A program made the translations under genes and the position numbers. The notes under the pieces are model-generated. The model saw nothing but the letters and a program-made list of their open reading frames with translations, made no database searches and was not told the DNA's origin. A stretch of 64,000 nt of DNA from assembly GCA_017590115.1 (NCBI GenBank), contig JAGGNK010008670.1, positions 2,108,001 through 2,172,000 of the forward strand, written 5' to 3'. The stretch comes from Montifringilla adamsi (Eukaryota > Chordata > Aves > Passeriformes > Passeridae). How positions within the stretch are numbered: position 1 is the stretch's first letter; each line of letters starts with the position of its first letter. Of the stretch, positions 46,401 to 57,544 are shown piece after piece.

Positions 46401-46881
46401 GCCAAATGGCAGCTCGTAAACACCAGAGGTACCAAGTGAATAAAACCCACCCTGAAGCAGAGAGGATGTGCAATTGCAGAGCCAGGCACATCCAGGTGGG
46501 GATCCAGGAGCTCTGGGGCTGCAGGGAAGATGGACAGAGCCCACAGCACTGGATTTTACAGGCCTCGTGTGATGCAAGGGTTTACTGGAATGTAAACCAG
46601 GGAATGGCTCCTTGCAGAATGGGGAGGGAGATGCAAAGTGCATTATTGATGTGAACAGATTAAAATCAGCCCATTGGCCTGCCAACAAATACTAATTTTA
46701 TAGCTGCTGTGAAAGGAAATACATCTGATACAAATTTGATCATCTTCTACATGAATCAAATTTTAAGTTGGTTTATTCAGTAGCAGAGCATGGGCAGGGT
46801 TTACTTCTGACTCTAGGTCAACAAAGACCTTTTTAACACAAAAAAAGAGGTTTATAATTTAGGTGGTTATTATGTGTTAGA
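46401..46881. other. Unique non-coding sequence
   Basis: Nothing recognised. Confidence 0.5.
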
Positions 46882-47291
46882 GAGTGTCCAGGGAAAAGAA
46901 TGGAGCTGGGAAGGGTTTGGAGCTCCAGGAGAGGCTGAGGGAGCTGGGAAGGGGCTCAGCCTGGAGCAAAGGGGGATCAGGGGGGACCTTGTGGCTCTGC
47001 ACAGCTCCTGACAGGAGGGGACAGCTGGGGGGATTTGGGTTCTTATCCCAGGGAACAGGGACAGGAGGAGAGGGAACGGCCTCAGGCTGGGCCAGGGGAG
47101 CCCCAGGGTGGACACAGCAGGAATTTCCCCATGGAAGGGGTTGTTAAACATGGGACAGACTGTCCAGGGAGGTTTGGAGTGCCCATCCCTGGAGGTGTCT
47201 GAGGAGTGACTGGGCAGTGCACTCAGAGCTGGGGATCGATCACAGCTTGGACTCAGTCTGGGAGATCTTTTCCAAGCTGAATATCTCTGTG
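46882..47291 (+). mobile_element. CR1 LINE 3' fragment (plus), longest copy
   Basis: About 410 bp. Runs through GAGTGTCCAGGGAAAAGAAT, GAGGCTGAGGGAGCTGGGAA, GGGACCTTGTGGCTCTGCAC, CAGGAATTTCCCCATGGAAG, CAGGGAGGTTTGGAGTGCCC and the terminus GGGAGATCTTTTCCAAGCTG. It gives the most complete view of the CR1 3' region in this window. It is still far short of the reverse transcriptase reading frame. Confidence 0.93.
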
Positions 47292-47699
47292 CTCCCCATG
47301 GATGAGGCTGCCCAGACAGACCCTGGGCTCTGTTGTCTCAGCCTAATTGGCTTCAAATCCCGTTCCAAGTGAACATTGACTTGAGGAGCAGCCACTGTGC
47401 ACCCTCCCTTGCCAGGGCTGGAAACCCTGCCTGTATCTGATGAAATATGAAAGCTCCCATCTCTTATTCATGGCTGCTGGAAGTTGCTCAGCAGCAGTCT
47501 TCAAACACACCCCTGCAAGCACCTCGCTCTACAATTCATGTGACAAGGAATGACGTGCAAACATCTTTGAAAGTTAAGTATTTGTGTTAATTATTGAAGA
47601 GAGACATTCCAAGTGACAGGCTGGATGAATGCCTCCAGTCTTGTGGTGAGGAAAAGGAGACTTGGGGAAGCTCTGGGAAATATTGAACTCTGGAAGTTG
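47292..47699. other. Unique non-coding sequence
   Basis: Lies between two oppositely oriented CR1 copies. No gene recognised. Confidence 0.5.
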
Positions 47700-48064
47700 T
47701 AGTCATTCCAACTCCCTGCTGTGGTTCCACTGTCCCAGGCTGTTCCAAGCCCTGTCCAGCCTGGCCTTGGACACTGCCAGGGATCCAGGGGCAGCCACAG
47801 CTTCTCTGGGAATCCCATCCCAGCCCCTCACCACCCTCCCAGGGAAGAATTCCTTCCTAATATCCAACTTAACCTTCATTTAGTTTAAAAATGTTCCTCT
47901 TTCCTATCACAGCCTGCCCATGAAAAAGTCTCCCTCTTTTTTACAAGCCCTGTTCAGGTCCTGGAGGCCACACTAAGAGATCCTTGGATTCTTCTCTTTT
48001 CCAGGCTGGACATCCCCAGCTCTCTCTCCCAGCCTGTCTCCAGACCAAAGGTGCTCCAGGCCTA
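47700..48064 (-). mobile_element. CR1 LINE fragment (minus), about 365 bp
   Basis: CCAACTCCCTGCTGTGGTTC, CAAGCCCTGTCCAGCCTGGC, CAGGGGCAGCCACAGCTTCT, AGAATTCCTTCCTAATATCC and, further in, CTGGACATCCCCAGCTCTCT then AAAGGTGCTCCAGGCC. The outermost terminus is missing. Confidence 0.92.
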
Positions 48065-50090
48065 AAAAAATCACCCCACTGAGGTCATTCCTGTCAGTCC
48101 ATGGGCTCTGTGCTCTATTTATAAATACTGGAGCTTGGGCTCTCCTTCCAGCTGGTCTGAAGGTGTTTATCACCACATTTCAGTGAGAATCCTCATGGAA
48201 ACACTCAAGTGCACAAACCCCCCCTCCCCAATCTTCCTTTCCAAATTTGTGTAACAATAGAGGAAGAAGCTTTAGTTTCCAAGGTCTTATCAGCTGCTAT
48301 TAAAATTTTTTACAAATAATTCTGTGTGCTACTATGCTGTTAAAGTTTCATACATTTTTTAATTCCAGCAGGCTGCAATATTCCCAGAAATAATAAAAAA
48401 AAAAAAAAAATCAGAGCAGGGAGATCCCCTATGGCAAAATTTCCAACTCTTACAGCTCCTTTTTTTTTTGTGAACTTATTTGAAAATCTCCCCTCTCAGC
48501 ACTACAGCTCCTCCCTAACACGATCTGCAGCATCTTTTATGTCATCCTGCTCTCTGGCAAAGACAAAATTGTGTCTTCCAGGGAAGGAAACATCCACTGG
48601 ACATGAGAACACTTTCAGGCTTTTGTAGGAGTACAATATCAGCAACAGGGAAGATGCCATAGGGAATGTGATTTTCAAACTTATTTGTTTTCTGCTTCAG
48701 TGCTTTGAGTGAATTTGTTCCCCTAATTTGATTTATGTGCTTGTTGTAGTTTGAAGCCTGGTTCTCAACAATTGTGGAAATATTGAGGCCATGTCAAGTA
48801 ATTTTCTGCTTTAATTTCAAAATATAGCTTCTTTTATCTGCTGGTGTTCAGTGATAAACATCGATATCGTCATCAAGGCCACTCACAAGATAGTGGTGTG
48901 TGTGATAACAATTTAAATTTTATAGGATTTATATGGAAAATTGATTGAGGGGTGGCACTGTACAAAATTAGCCTGGATGTTTACTTTGTGGTTTCTAATT
49001 AAGCAGTTTTCATTGCTGAATGAAAGCAATGAAAAATTCCTCTACAGAAAATGTTTATCAAGATTCACTGTCAGTTTTTCTTCCTGAATTTTCTTCCTGA
49101 GTATTAAAACTAAGTCAATGTTTTTGATTGTCCAAGGAGCTATAAATATATATATGTATTTTATATAAGCCCACTAATGGAAGTGCCAGAATTTGTATGG
49201 TTGTTCTGTCTAAAAACAACCTGATAACTTGGTTTATTTTGGATTTTTCAAGGAATTGAAGTCCCTTCATTCTTCATTCTTGAAAATGTGTGTGTTTCTA
49301 CATTCCTAAATAGAAATTCTAGGTGTTTGTGACTCAAATGCACTTTTTTAGTCACTGACTCTTTAAAGAAGGGAACAAACCCAGATGTTTGGTCTCCTGG
49401 GCATCCATTGTTGATATTTTACTGTACTTGTAGAGGAAATAAAAATGTTTATAAAAAAATATGTTTGCAACTTCCCACACGGATAATTTTTTGGGGAAGT
49501 GTGAGACAGTGTTATCTTTTCTGCTACCTGGCCTAGTGATATTTATTTATAGATATCCAGGGAAAGCATGATGGTGCAGTGTTTGGAGATATTTAAATAT
49601 TAGGGCCTATTTAGGCTGAAGTGGTGGATCATACCCTGGTTCCTGTTATCCAGAGGAATTTTAGCAGATGTGAGAGATTTATTATGGCTGCAGAAATCTT
49701 GTGGGTTTCAAGGTGACACTTCTCATTTATTTCAATAAAAATAAGGTTTCCCAAAGGATCCAGGCTGACCCAGGAGAATGAAATTCTGGATTTTCTCAGC
49801 CATGAGCACAGACTGTGCCAGGAAAACCTTTCTCCACACCAATTTTCCATGGCTTGGAAGCTGCTGTGTGCACTTGGACTCTGTCAGGAATTTTAGCTCA
49901 GTTTTAGGGAAGCCTCTGTGTGTTTGGAATGTCATTCATGGAAAGGATTCCATATTTTTTTGATGTCCCCAAACCCCACATTTGTCAGTCCTAAAACTTT
50001 TACAGTTCCTGGGCATTCTGTCAATACCAGCTTTTAGTGGAGTCTCCATGGGGACATTCCCATCTGTGGCTTTCTCAGGACATCCCTAAA
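48065..50090. other. Unique non-coding sequence
   Basis: About 2 kb, very AT-rich. A16 at 48395-48410 and an AT microsatellite-like tract at 49141-49167. No gene recognised. Confidence 0.6.
48395..48410. repeat. A16 homopolymer
   Basis: Poly(A) run after AGAAATAAT. No SINE body recognised. Confidence 0.92.
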
Positions 50091-50320
50091 CCCCCAAATT
50101 TGACTTTGTACTGATGCAGTGGGAGATGAGAAGGTTCCCTGGCTGGATTGCTGATTCCTTTATCCCAAACCCCCAAATTTGACTTTGTACTGAATGCAGT
50201 GGGAGATGAGAAGGTTCCCTGGCTGGATTGCTGATTCCTTTATCCCAAACCCCCAAATTTGACTTTGTACTGAATGCAGTGGGAGATGAGAAGGTTCCCT
50301 GGCTGGATTGCTGATTCCTT
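50091..50320. repeat. 79/80-bp tandem array, 2.9 units
   Basis: Units start at 50091, 50170 and 50250 with CCCCCAAATTTGACTTTGTA. The first unit lacks one A (CTGATGCAG versus CTGAATGCAG); otherwise the units look identical. The third stops after GGATTGCTGATTCCTT. The near-identity marks it as recent and likely length-polymorphic. A 90-codon minus-strand frame here merely repeats with the array. Confidence 0.97.
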
Positions 50321-50447
50321 GTGTTCAGGAGCTCCAGTAGTGAACAGTTCAACTCCACCTACCTGAATTTACCTTTTGTGTCTTTAGCATTAATTGTTAG
50401 TAATTTTTAACTTATGCCTTCCTTTTGTGACCAGGTAATTACTGAAA

Positions 50448-50570
50448 ATCATGGAATTGTGGAAAGGTTTGGGTTGGAAGGGACCTTAAAGATCACCTTG
50501 ATCCAACTCCCTCCATGGGCAGGGAAATTTTCCACTAGGCCAGGTTGCTCCAAGCCCCATCCAATCCAAT
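50448..50570 (-). mobile_element. CR1 LINE 3' end (minus)
   Basis: ATCATGGAATTGTGGAAAGG, TTTGGGTTGGAAGGGACCTT, AAAGATCACCTTGATCCAAC and AGGCCAGGTTGCTCCAAGCC. Well preserved. Confidence 0.92.
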
Positions 50571-52392
50571 TTCCATTATAATCAGTATCAATCTCAATTA
50601 TTCCATATCCAGGGAATTACTGGAATCCCAACAAAAGGATCAGTCTTTACTCACTTTTCTTCCTTTGCCATTGTACAAAAGCTGCTCAGTGCTGGGCTGG
50701 CTTTCAATAAGGAATGAAGCTCCAATTGTCTGTGGGTAGCTGATATATCAATTTAAATATATTTGGCCATTAATTAAGTCCCCTTCTTTTTGCATGCAAA
50801 TGGATTTCTCTCCAGGGAATTAATTACAGAACAAATTTCAAGCTAATCTATCTTTGCAGTCCAATGCAATATTGTGCTATAAAACCCACTCTCAAAATGA
50901 AGCTGCTCCCATTTAATGAATTGCTATCAAATTTTTCTAAACAATTTGGCACAATCCAGTTAAACAAAACCAGGAATCTGCCTGAAACTGACTTCTCAAC
51001 CTCCCAGTGCAGTGGCTCTGGATGACAGGGATTGCACAAGGATTTGGGAAAAGAGCTGATGGATTCAGAGATGGTTGCATGGGGTTTTTTAAATGGCATA
51101 TTGAAATCTGGATTTAATTTGGATTTTTTAATATTATTGACTGTAATAGTAATTTTTCCATGGAAACAGATTAAAGCCCATGCTCACTATTTTTTTTTAA
51201 ATTCTGCCATGTCCATCTTCTAAAAAACTAAATCTTCCAATAATCCTTCTATTCAAACTGATAGTGATTATTTTTCTGAGGACACAAATATCCTTTCTAT
51301 AGGGATTCCTCCTCTCCTGAAATGAGGACTAATTTTAAAATAAAGTTTATCCATGTACTTATATTTAGTCACGTCAGGAACAGGCTGAGTGAGACTTTGC
51401 TTTCTGACTCATCCAACTTTCTTTAAAGACAGGGAAAACTTTGTGTGTCCTAGATTGATACCAAAACCCCCCATTCTTGGCAAGAAATTTATGCTCTGGA
51501 ATGAAATTAGGATGAGGGTTTATTTTTTATTTCTTTTGAAATATTATGGCGTTGTCTAATAGTGATTATTGGTGTAAAGACCTCAGTGGTGCAGTGCTGG
51601 TGCAAAGCCCTTCCAAGCCCCAGGAATGCCACCAGCCATTCCCATTCTCCTCCTGCCAAGCCCAAAGGACAAGGAAATATCAGAGCTGCTGCTCTGGAGG
51701 GATGACAGCATGAACACCCAGCACCAGTGCAGCCCCTTCTGTCACAATCTGGATGTGTCTGAGCTCACTGGAAAACCTTTATTCCCCATCTGATTTATTT
51801 TGGCTCTGAGCATTGACCTTTAGGCAGCTTTATCAAGTGGAATCACTCTCCATTTGCTGCTGCTTTTTAACAGCTTTCTGTTTTACTTGTGTTTTCCTCC
51901 CTGGCAAAGGTTAAGTGGAGGTGACCCCAATCACATTTCCCTCATTCCCCACTTCACTCTGTCCTGGCACCTCTCTCCTCCAAGGCAGGATTTATCATTG
52001 CTGATCTCATTTACTTTGGGTAACAACAGAGAATCTGCTCTTCCATTTCCTTCCCTATCACTTCCCCAGCTCCAAAGCCATGTCCCCTGCCACTCTATTA
52101 TCACTCTTAGAACAACTCAGAGTGAGTGACTCAAAGATTTGTTTGTAAATGGGTGCTTAAAGCTGTTTTTTAAAGCACAGTTCATGGCAATTCAGCACTC
52201 CCAGTTTTATTTTGTGGAGTTTCTTTCAGGTGGGAGTTTGTGCAGTTACCTCTGCTGGCCACCTTCACTTTGTTCATTTGTGGTTTTTACCTGCCTGGAG
52301 AAGAGGAGGTTGTGTGGAATTGCAGAGCAGCCTTCCAGTGTCTGAAGGGGAGGAGAGGGCAGCTGGAGAGGGACTGTTCATCAGAAACTTGT
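50571..52392. other. Unique non-coding sequence
   Basis: About 1.8 kb, no recognised element or exon. Confidence 0.6.
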
Positions 52393-52636
52393 TATGGGAA
52401 AAGGGGGAATGGATTTAACCAAAAGAAGGGAATTTTAAGTAGGAGTATGGATGGAATTCTTCCCTGTGAGGGTGGCACAGCTGTGGCTGTCCCTGGATCC
52501 CTGGCAGTGCCCAAGGCCAGGCTGGACAGGGCTTGGAGCACCCTGGGGTAGTGGAAGGTGACCCTGCCCATATCAGAGGTGGGAATAGAAGATCTTTAAG
52601 GTCCTTCCAACCCAAACCATTTTGGGATTTTATGAT
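52393..52636 (+). mobile_element. CR1 LINE 3' end (plus)
   Basis: TATGGGAAAAGGGGGAATGG, GGAATTCTTCCCTGTGAGGG, GTGCCCAAGGCCAGGCTGGA, TTAAGGTCCTTCCAACCCAA and a terminal GGGATTTTATGAT. About 245 bp. Confidence 0.92.
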
Positions 52637-53544
52637 TAAAATAAATGAGGTAACAGCACCTGATAGCAATGCTCAGTTTGTTCAGCTGCGTTGGCTGTCT
52701 CTTGTTCCAACAGCTAAAAAGTTTCAGATTTATTTCTTCTGCTTTGAGGGCAGTTTTGTTTTTCTTATCAGTACAGAAGTAAAGTGAAATCCTGCACTTA
52801 TTTCTACTGTGGGGCAAAACTGCCTTGAGCCTTCAGGGAAAACCCTGAAGGGTCCAGGATATGCTCTGCACTCACCTTGTGGCAATATACTTTAAGCACC
52901 TTCAGACAGAAGTGATGTCTAAAAGAACAAAAATAAAAAATCTACATCTGTTTTAGCCTTGAAGACAGACAGGCTCATAGAACATCAGGAGCTGTAATAA
53001 AGCTGGAAGTTTTAGTAGTTATCTGGAGAAGTGAAAAGGTTGAAAGGACAGAGCAGGAGATGGTGCCCTGGTGAGAGAAAAATAGCTTTTCTCCAGGACA
53101 TGTTTAGTGTGTTGTGACCCCGGGAAACTGTGGAAAAGCAACTAAAATGCAGCTTAGCATTGTGGTTGTGATGTAAAACAGAAAATAATGCTATTAAAAT
53201 ATGGATCTGTATGAATAAATGCATATATACAGACAAATACATCTATATGCACATATTGATTTGCCTGAAGGGGGTAGGAATGGAGGTAAAACTGCTCAGA
53301 TGCTGCTCACCAAGTATAAACAGAGTGAAAAGGAGGTTTTGGGCTTTGCAGGCACAGGAGGAATTTGCAGCTGCAGCTCTGTGAGGTAATGTGCTGGTCT
53401 GATTTTTCAGCTCTTGGACTGCTTTGACAATTTTATAGCTGTGGCCTCTGACAAAATGTATGAGAAGGTCATTTTGCAAAGCTGGAAAATGAAAGGTGAA
53501 AACGGTGAGGGGACAAATTGAGATGGGCAACAGTCAGCAAACAG
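52637..53544. other. Unique non-coding sequence
   Basis: Nothing recognised. Confidence 0.55.
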
Positions 53545-53815
53545 AGTCATGGATTGCTTCCTTAGGATGGAAAAACCCTCTCAGATCGAGTCCAACCATG
53601 ACCCCATCATTTCCAGCTCCTCCACTAACCCCACATTTCTGAGCCCTCCCAGCGATGGTGATTCCACCACTGCCCTGGGCAGCCCTTCCAATGCTTGACA
53701 CCCCTTTCAGTGCAGACATTTTTCCTTAATGTCCAACCTAAACCTCTGCTGGCACAACTTTTCCTCTTGTTCTACCTCTCGTTCCCTGGGAGGAAAGGCC
53801 AGCCCTGCCTGGCTG
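53545..53815 (-). mobile_element. CR1 LINE fragment (minus)
   Basis: AGGATGGAAAAACCCTCTCA, GATCGAGTCCAACCATGACC, CCACCACTGCCCTGGGCAGC, TTTTTCCTTAATGTCCAACC and CCTCTTGTTCTACCTCTCGT. About 270 bp; a dinucleotide repeat follows directly. Confidence 0.88.
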
Positions 53816-53828
53816 TGTCTCAGCTTTG

Positions 53829-53848
53829 ACACACACACACACACACAC
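53829..53848. repeat. (AC)10 microsatellite
   Basis: Ten perfect AC units, just downstream of the CR1 copy. Confidence 0.97.
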
Positions 53849-56800
53849 TTTTCCTCAGCAGCTGGAAATCTTTATTTTCCTTCTGTTTTTACTCATTTCA
53901 AGTCAAGGTTGGAGTGGTGCTGCGTGGGCAGCAGGAGGAAGGAGTGAAGAGGTGTTAAACAGAGCAGCCCAGCAGGGAGCAGAGGGATGGACTGACGTCC
54001 ACAGAGGGACAACAGGCAAATGATGCCAATCAGAGCATCCTGTGATTAGGGAATAAACTGCTTTGGGAAGTCAAAAATGGAAACAAAACACCACAAACCT
54101 GAAGGGTATTTTCTAAGCAGAAAGTGGACTGGCAGGCGTTGGGTAGAAAGTAATTGTATTTTCATTTTTAAATGGAATAATGAAGTGCGTGCCTCCAAAA
54201 AAAGGAGAATTGCCTCCTCGTGCATAAATGGGCAGTCTAAATAAGACAGAGAATTTTATAAAAATTGAATTTTTAAGCAGAACTTGTTAGAATTAGATAT
54301 TGAAAAATCCAAGCAGATCCATTGTTTGTGTGAGAGTTTGGGTTGTTTGTGGTGAGTTTTGGGTGTGAAGGAGTTTGTTTCTTTAGATAAGAACCTTCCA
54401 GAAGAAATGAGGTTGGATGCAAATCAATTGCTGCACAAAATTATAGAATGGCTTTGCATGTAGAGATTTAGGTTTGCATTGCTTTAGTTCACAATTTTCA
54501 TATGAAATTTATTTGTCCTGTTCATGAAATTTGGTTTCTAAGGCTTCTAATTAAAAAGTCTGTCAGGAATTTTACTGAATATCTAATTACTAAAATTGAA
54601 AATATGTGCATGCAGCCACCACTGATTCCAACCTCACCGAAGTTTTAATTATAATTGGTGCAGCTTACCCAGAATTGCCATATCTGCCTTTGATTTGCAA
54701 CAGCAATTTTGGCCAAAAGAGGTGATATAGGTAAAATATCCAGTTTGGATTGAAAGACCAATATGCTCTTAATTTGTCTGCTTTGAAAACAAAGTAAAAT
54801 TTCCATAATTTCTTTACAGAGAAACAATGAAAGATCTCTAAGAAATTTTTTTTTAAGTGGATTTTAAAAATAAAATAATACACTTAACTCCAGCTTTTCC
54901 CCAAGGAATGCTTTTTAAATCTTCTTTCAAAATATATACCTGCATTTAATTTATTTAAAAGACCTCTTTGATTTTCCACTCTGTCCCTTTGGAGGAACTT
55001 ACACCATGAATGATAAATCAGGATGTTGAAAAGTTTTCTTATCACTTTTAGACCTGAAGGATAATGGATGTTTCAAGAAACAATACCAAAAGCTACTTGA
55101 AAGGCAGAATTAAAAATAAATAAAAGAAAAAAAGATGAGAGAGGGAACCTCCCCTGTGGGTTTATGTCCTTTTGATTTATCTGGAAGAAAAGCTGAGTTC
55201 CTGTGACAGGAGGGAGAAGGGCTTTAAGTGCCTCCTGTTAACCTTGGGATATTCTGAATTTTCAGTGATGAGTGCATGGGAAAGAACATAAGAAGTTTTT
55301 GGGTGATAATAATCTGCTTTTTCTTTTAGTTGCTGCTGGTCTTCTCTGTCTTCTTTCTCTTTGTGGTTTTCATCAGTAAATGCAAGATGGAATTTCTCCT
55401 GGAATGAAGTCATCCTGTAATAAATTGGGGTTTGTGCAATGAGTGAGGCATTTGTAGGATTGTCCTGTGCACTTTGGGGATACAACTGCTACAAAGAAAT
55501 ATCCTAAATTTACAGCTGATGAGGAGCAGCATCCCTAAACACCCTCACAGCAGAGCCATTCCAAGCTATTTCCTCCCAGGAGGATTTTCTTGCTATGCAA
55601 CTTTAAATTTCCCCTCGGCCCTCCCACGGGATGGAATTTGGTGCTGCCTTTTTGGCTCTGTGCTCATCACCTTTGGGAGGCTGGTTGAGGGCAGAGCAGG
55701 ATTCCCTGTGGGACATTCCCTGGATGCAGAGCCCATTGCTGCCCTCCCTCGTTTCCCTGCTGCTGCCAGGGATCCCGGCCGTGTCGGCCGGCCGCTCGCA
55801 CCGAGGATCCCCCACCTCTCTGCCCTTTCCCAGAACTTCTCAAAAAGACTCGTTTCATTCTAATAAGGCAGATGACATTTCCAGCAACCCTTCCCAAGCA
55901 GATTCCCTGCAGGGAACTTGAGGAGATTTGATCTAGGCCTTGTCAGTTTTTGCTCTCTTTTGCATCATCTTTGACCACTCGCCCCTAATTTGGTTGGCCC
56001 CCAGTGGTGTCCTGAACCCAGGAAGGTTTTTTGTGACAGCTGGGCTGCTGCTGTCCCTTGGCTCCTTGTCCAAACACTTGGCTGCACTTTTGCTTCAATG
56101 GAAGCCACAAATTAACGAATTTGCATCTCACAGCAATTATATGATGTGGAATAATGAAATGTCCGAGTGCTTTCATTCCTAAATCAAACCGTGCTCCTCC
56201 AGGTGAGAGAGATTGTGCTGCACGTTAGAAATGTTGGCTGTGCCCCACTCCTGAGTCCTGGCATTTGGGAAATCAAACCTGAGAGCTCTCAAATTTCCAA
56301 CAGAGAACTCACTGATGCTTTTGACTCCCTCTCCCATCGTGTCAGACTTGCCAAACTTCAGACTTGCTAATCAGGGCAAAGGATTTTCTTTCCTTTGGCT
56401 GAATTTTATTTACTGTCCTGACATGTAAAATTCATCTCTTGCCCTGATGCCCCTCTAGTTTTACATAAAGCCTCCAGAAGCCAACATTTCTGTCATGTCA
56501 GACTGGCAGACCTTTTTCTGTGTAATTTTTGGCTTCAGTTTGCACGCACTGAGGACCCAAGGAGAATACTGCTTGCTAGCCCATCCCCCTCATCAATAGT
56601 TACAGTATTTTAGTTTGCATGCTGATGCTATTGATTAGATTTGAAGAACTTTAGGACTAAATTCAGAATCTCAAAGTATCTGAGAACTACTTTAAGATTC
56701 TCTCCTAGTTTTGATTTGTTGTTTGAACTCGTCCTCCCTTTCCTCATCCATATGTTGGATGCTCCTTGTTTCCTTCCAACCGTTCAGATTATTCAGGCAT

Positions 56801-57486
56801 AAGAATTGAATACCATTACGGCTCAGCTACAAGAGTTTTACATTAGCCAAAATATGAAAAGCAGATTTATAGCAGCTCCTATAAAGCCAGAGATGGTAAA
56901 TTGTATTGACGTGTAGTGTTTAGGGAAATCTTTCTTTACCACTGTCCATTTGTGCAATGTAAACTGATTCTTTTGCTCCTCTCTCATGAGAGCATGTTCC
57001 ATTCAGGGAAATACATTAAGGTTTCAATTATTCAGCGTGCTTTGCTTTGAATGCTCTGAAATCAAATTCAAATCTAGCAAATAAATCCCTCCTTATGTAT
57101 TAACAATGGAATAAATATGAGTGTTTTGCCAACAGAAATTATTCTTCGTCTGGATTTTTCTGTTTGTTCGGTTTTGACTTGTCAGAGCAAAGTGGGACTC
57201 TGAGTTTTCTCTGCATCCCAACTTCTCTTTGGGTGACCTGGGGAAGATTTTTGTGGCAGGATGTTCTTCCTCCTCTCATTTCATAACAATGTGTGTTGTT
57301 GTGAAGGACTTGGTGATGGAAGAGAATAATACACAAGATTTGTGATATGAACTTTGTAGTGGACTCAACAGTGCTCTCCAGAGTAATGGGAAAAATTCTG
57401 AAGGCAGCTTTGCCTGAAGATAACTTCTTTTGTTGTCTGAATAAGCGTCAAAAAAACTGAGTAGATGTGACACTCATGATAAGTAT
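53849..57486. other. Unique non-coding sequence (3.6 kb)
   Basis: No transposon recognised. The minus-strand frame at 55177-55485 (102 codons) is polar and protein-like in composition but has no recognised domain. 55780-55810 is a small CpG-containing stretch. 56380-57120 is repeat-free with an ATCAATAG inverted repeat (see findings). Confidence 0.55.
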
Positions 57487-57544
57487 GATGGTCAAAGGTT
57501 GGACTTCATGATATCAGAGGTTTTTTCCAAACTTCATGATTCTT
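57487..57544 (+). mobile_element. Very short CR1 3' end (plus)
   Basis: GATGGTCAAAGGTTGGACTT, ATATCAGAGGTTTTTTCCAA and TTCATGATTCTTTAG follow the CR1 terminal pattern. Only about 60 bp remain. Confidence 0.75.

Noticed and set aside
50091..50320. Possible CRISPR-like array
   Set aside because: Units are directly adjacent without unique spacers, and the genome is avian.
50086..50358. 90-codon minus-strand frame with internal peptide repeats
   Set aside because: It is the translation of the 80-bp tandem array, not a repeat protein.
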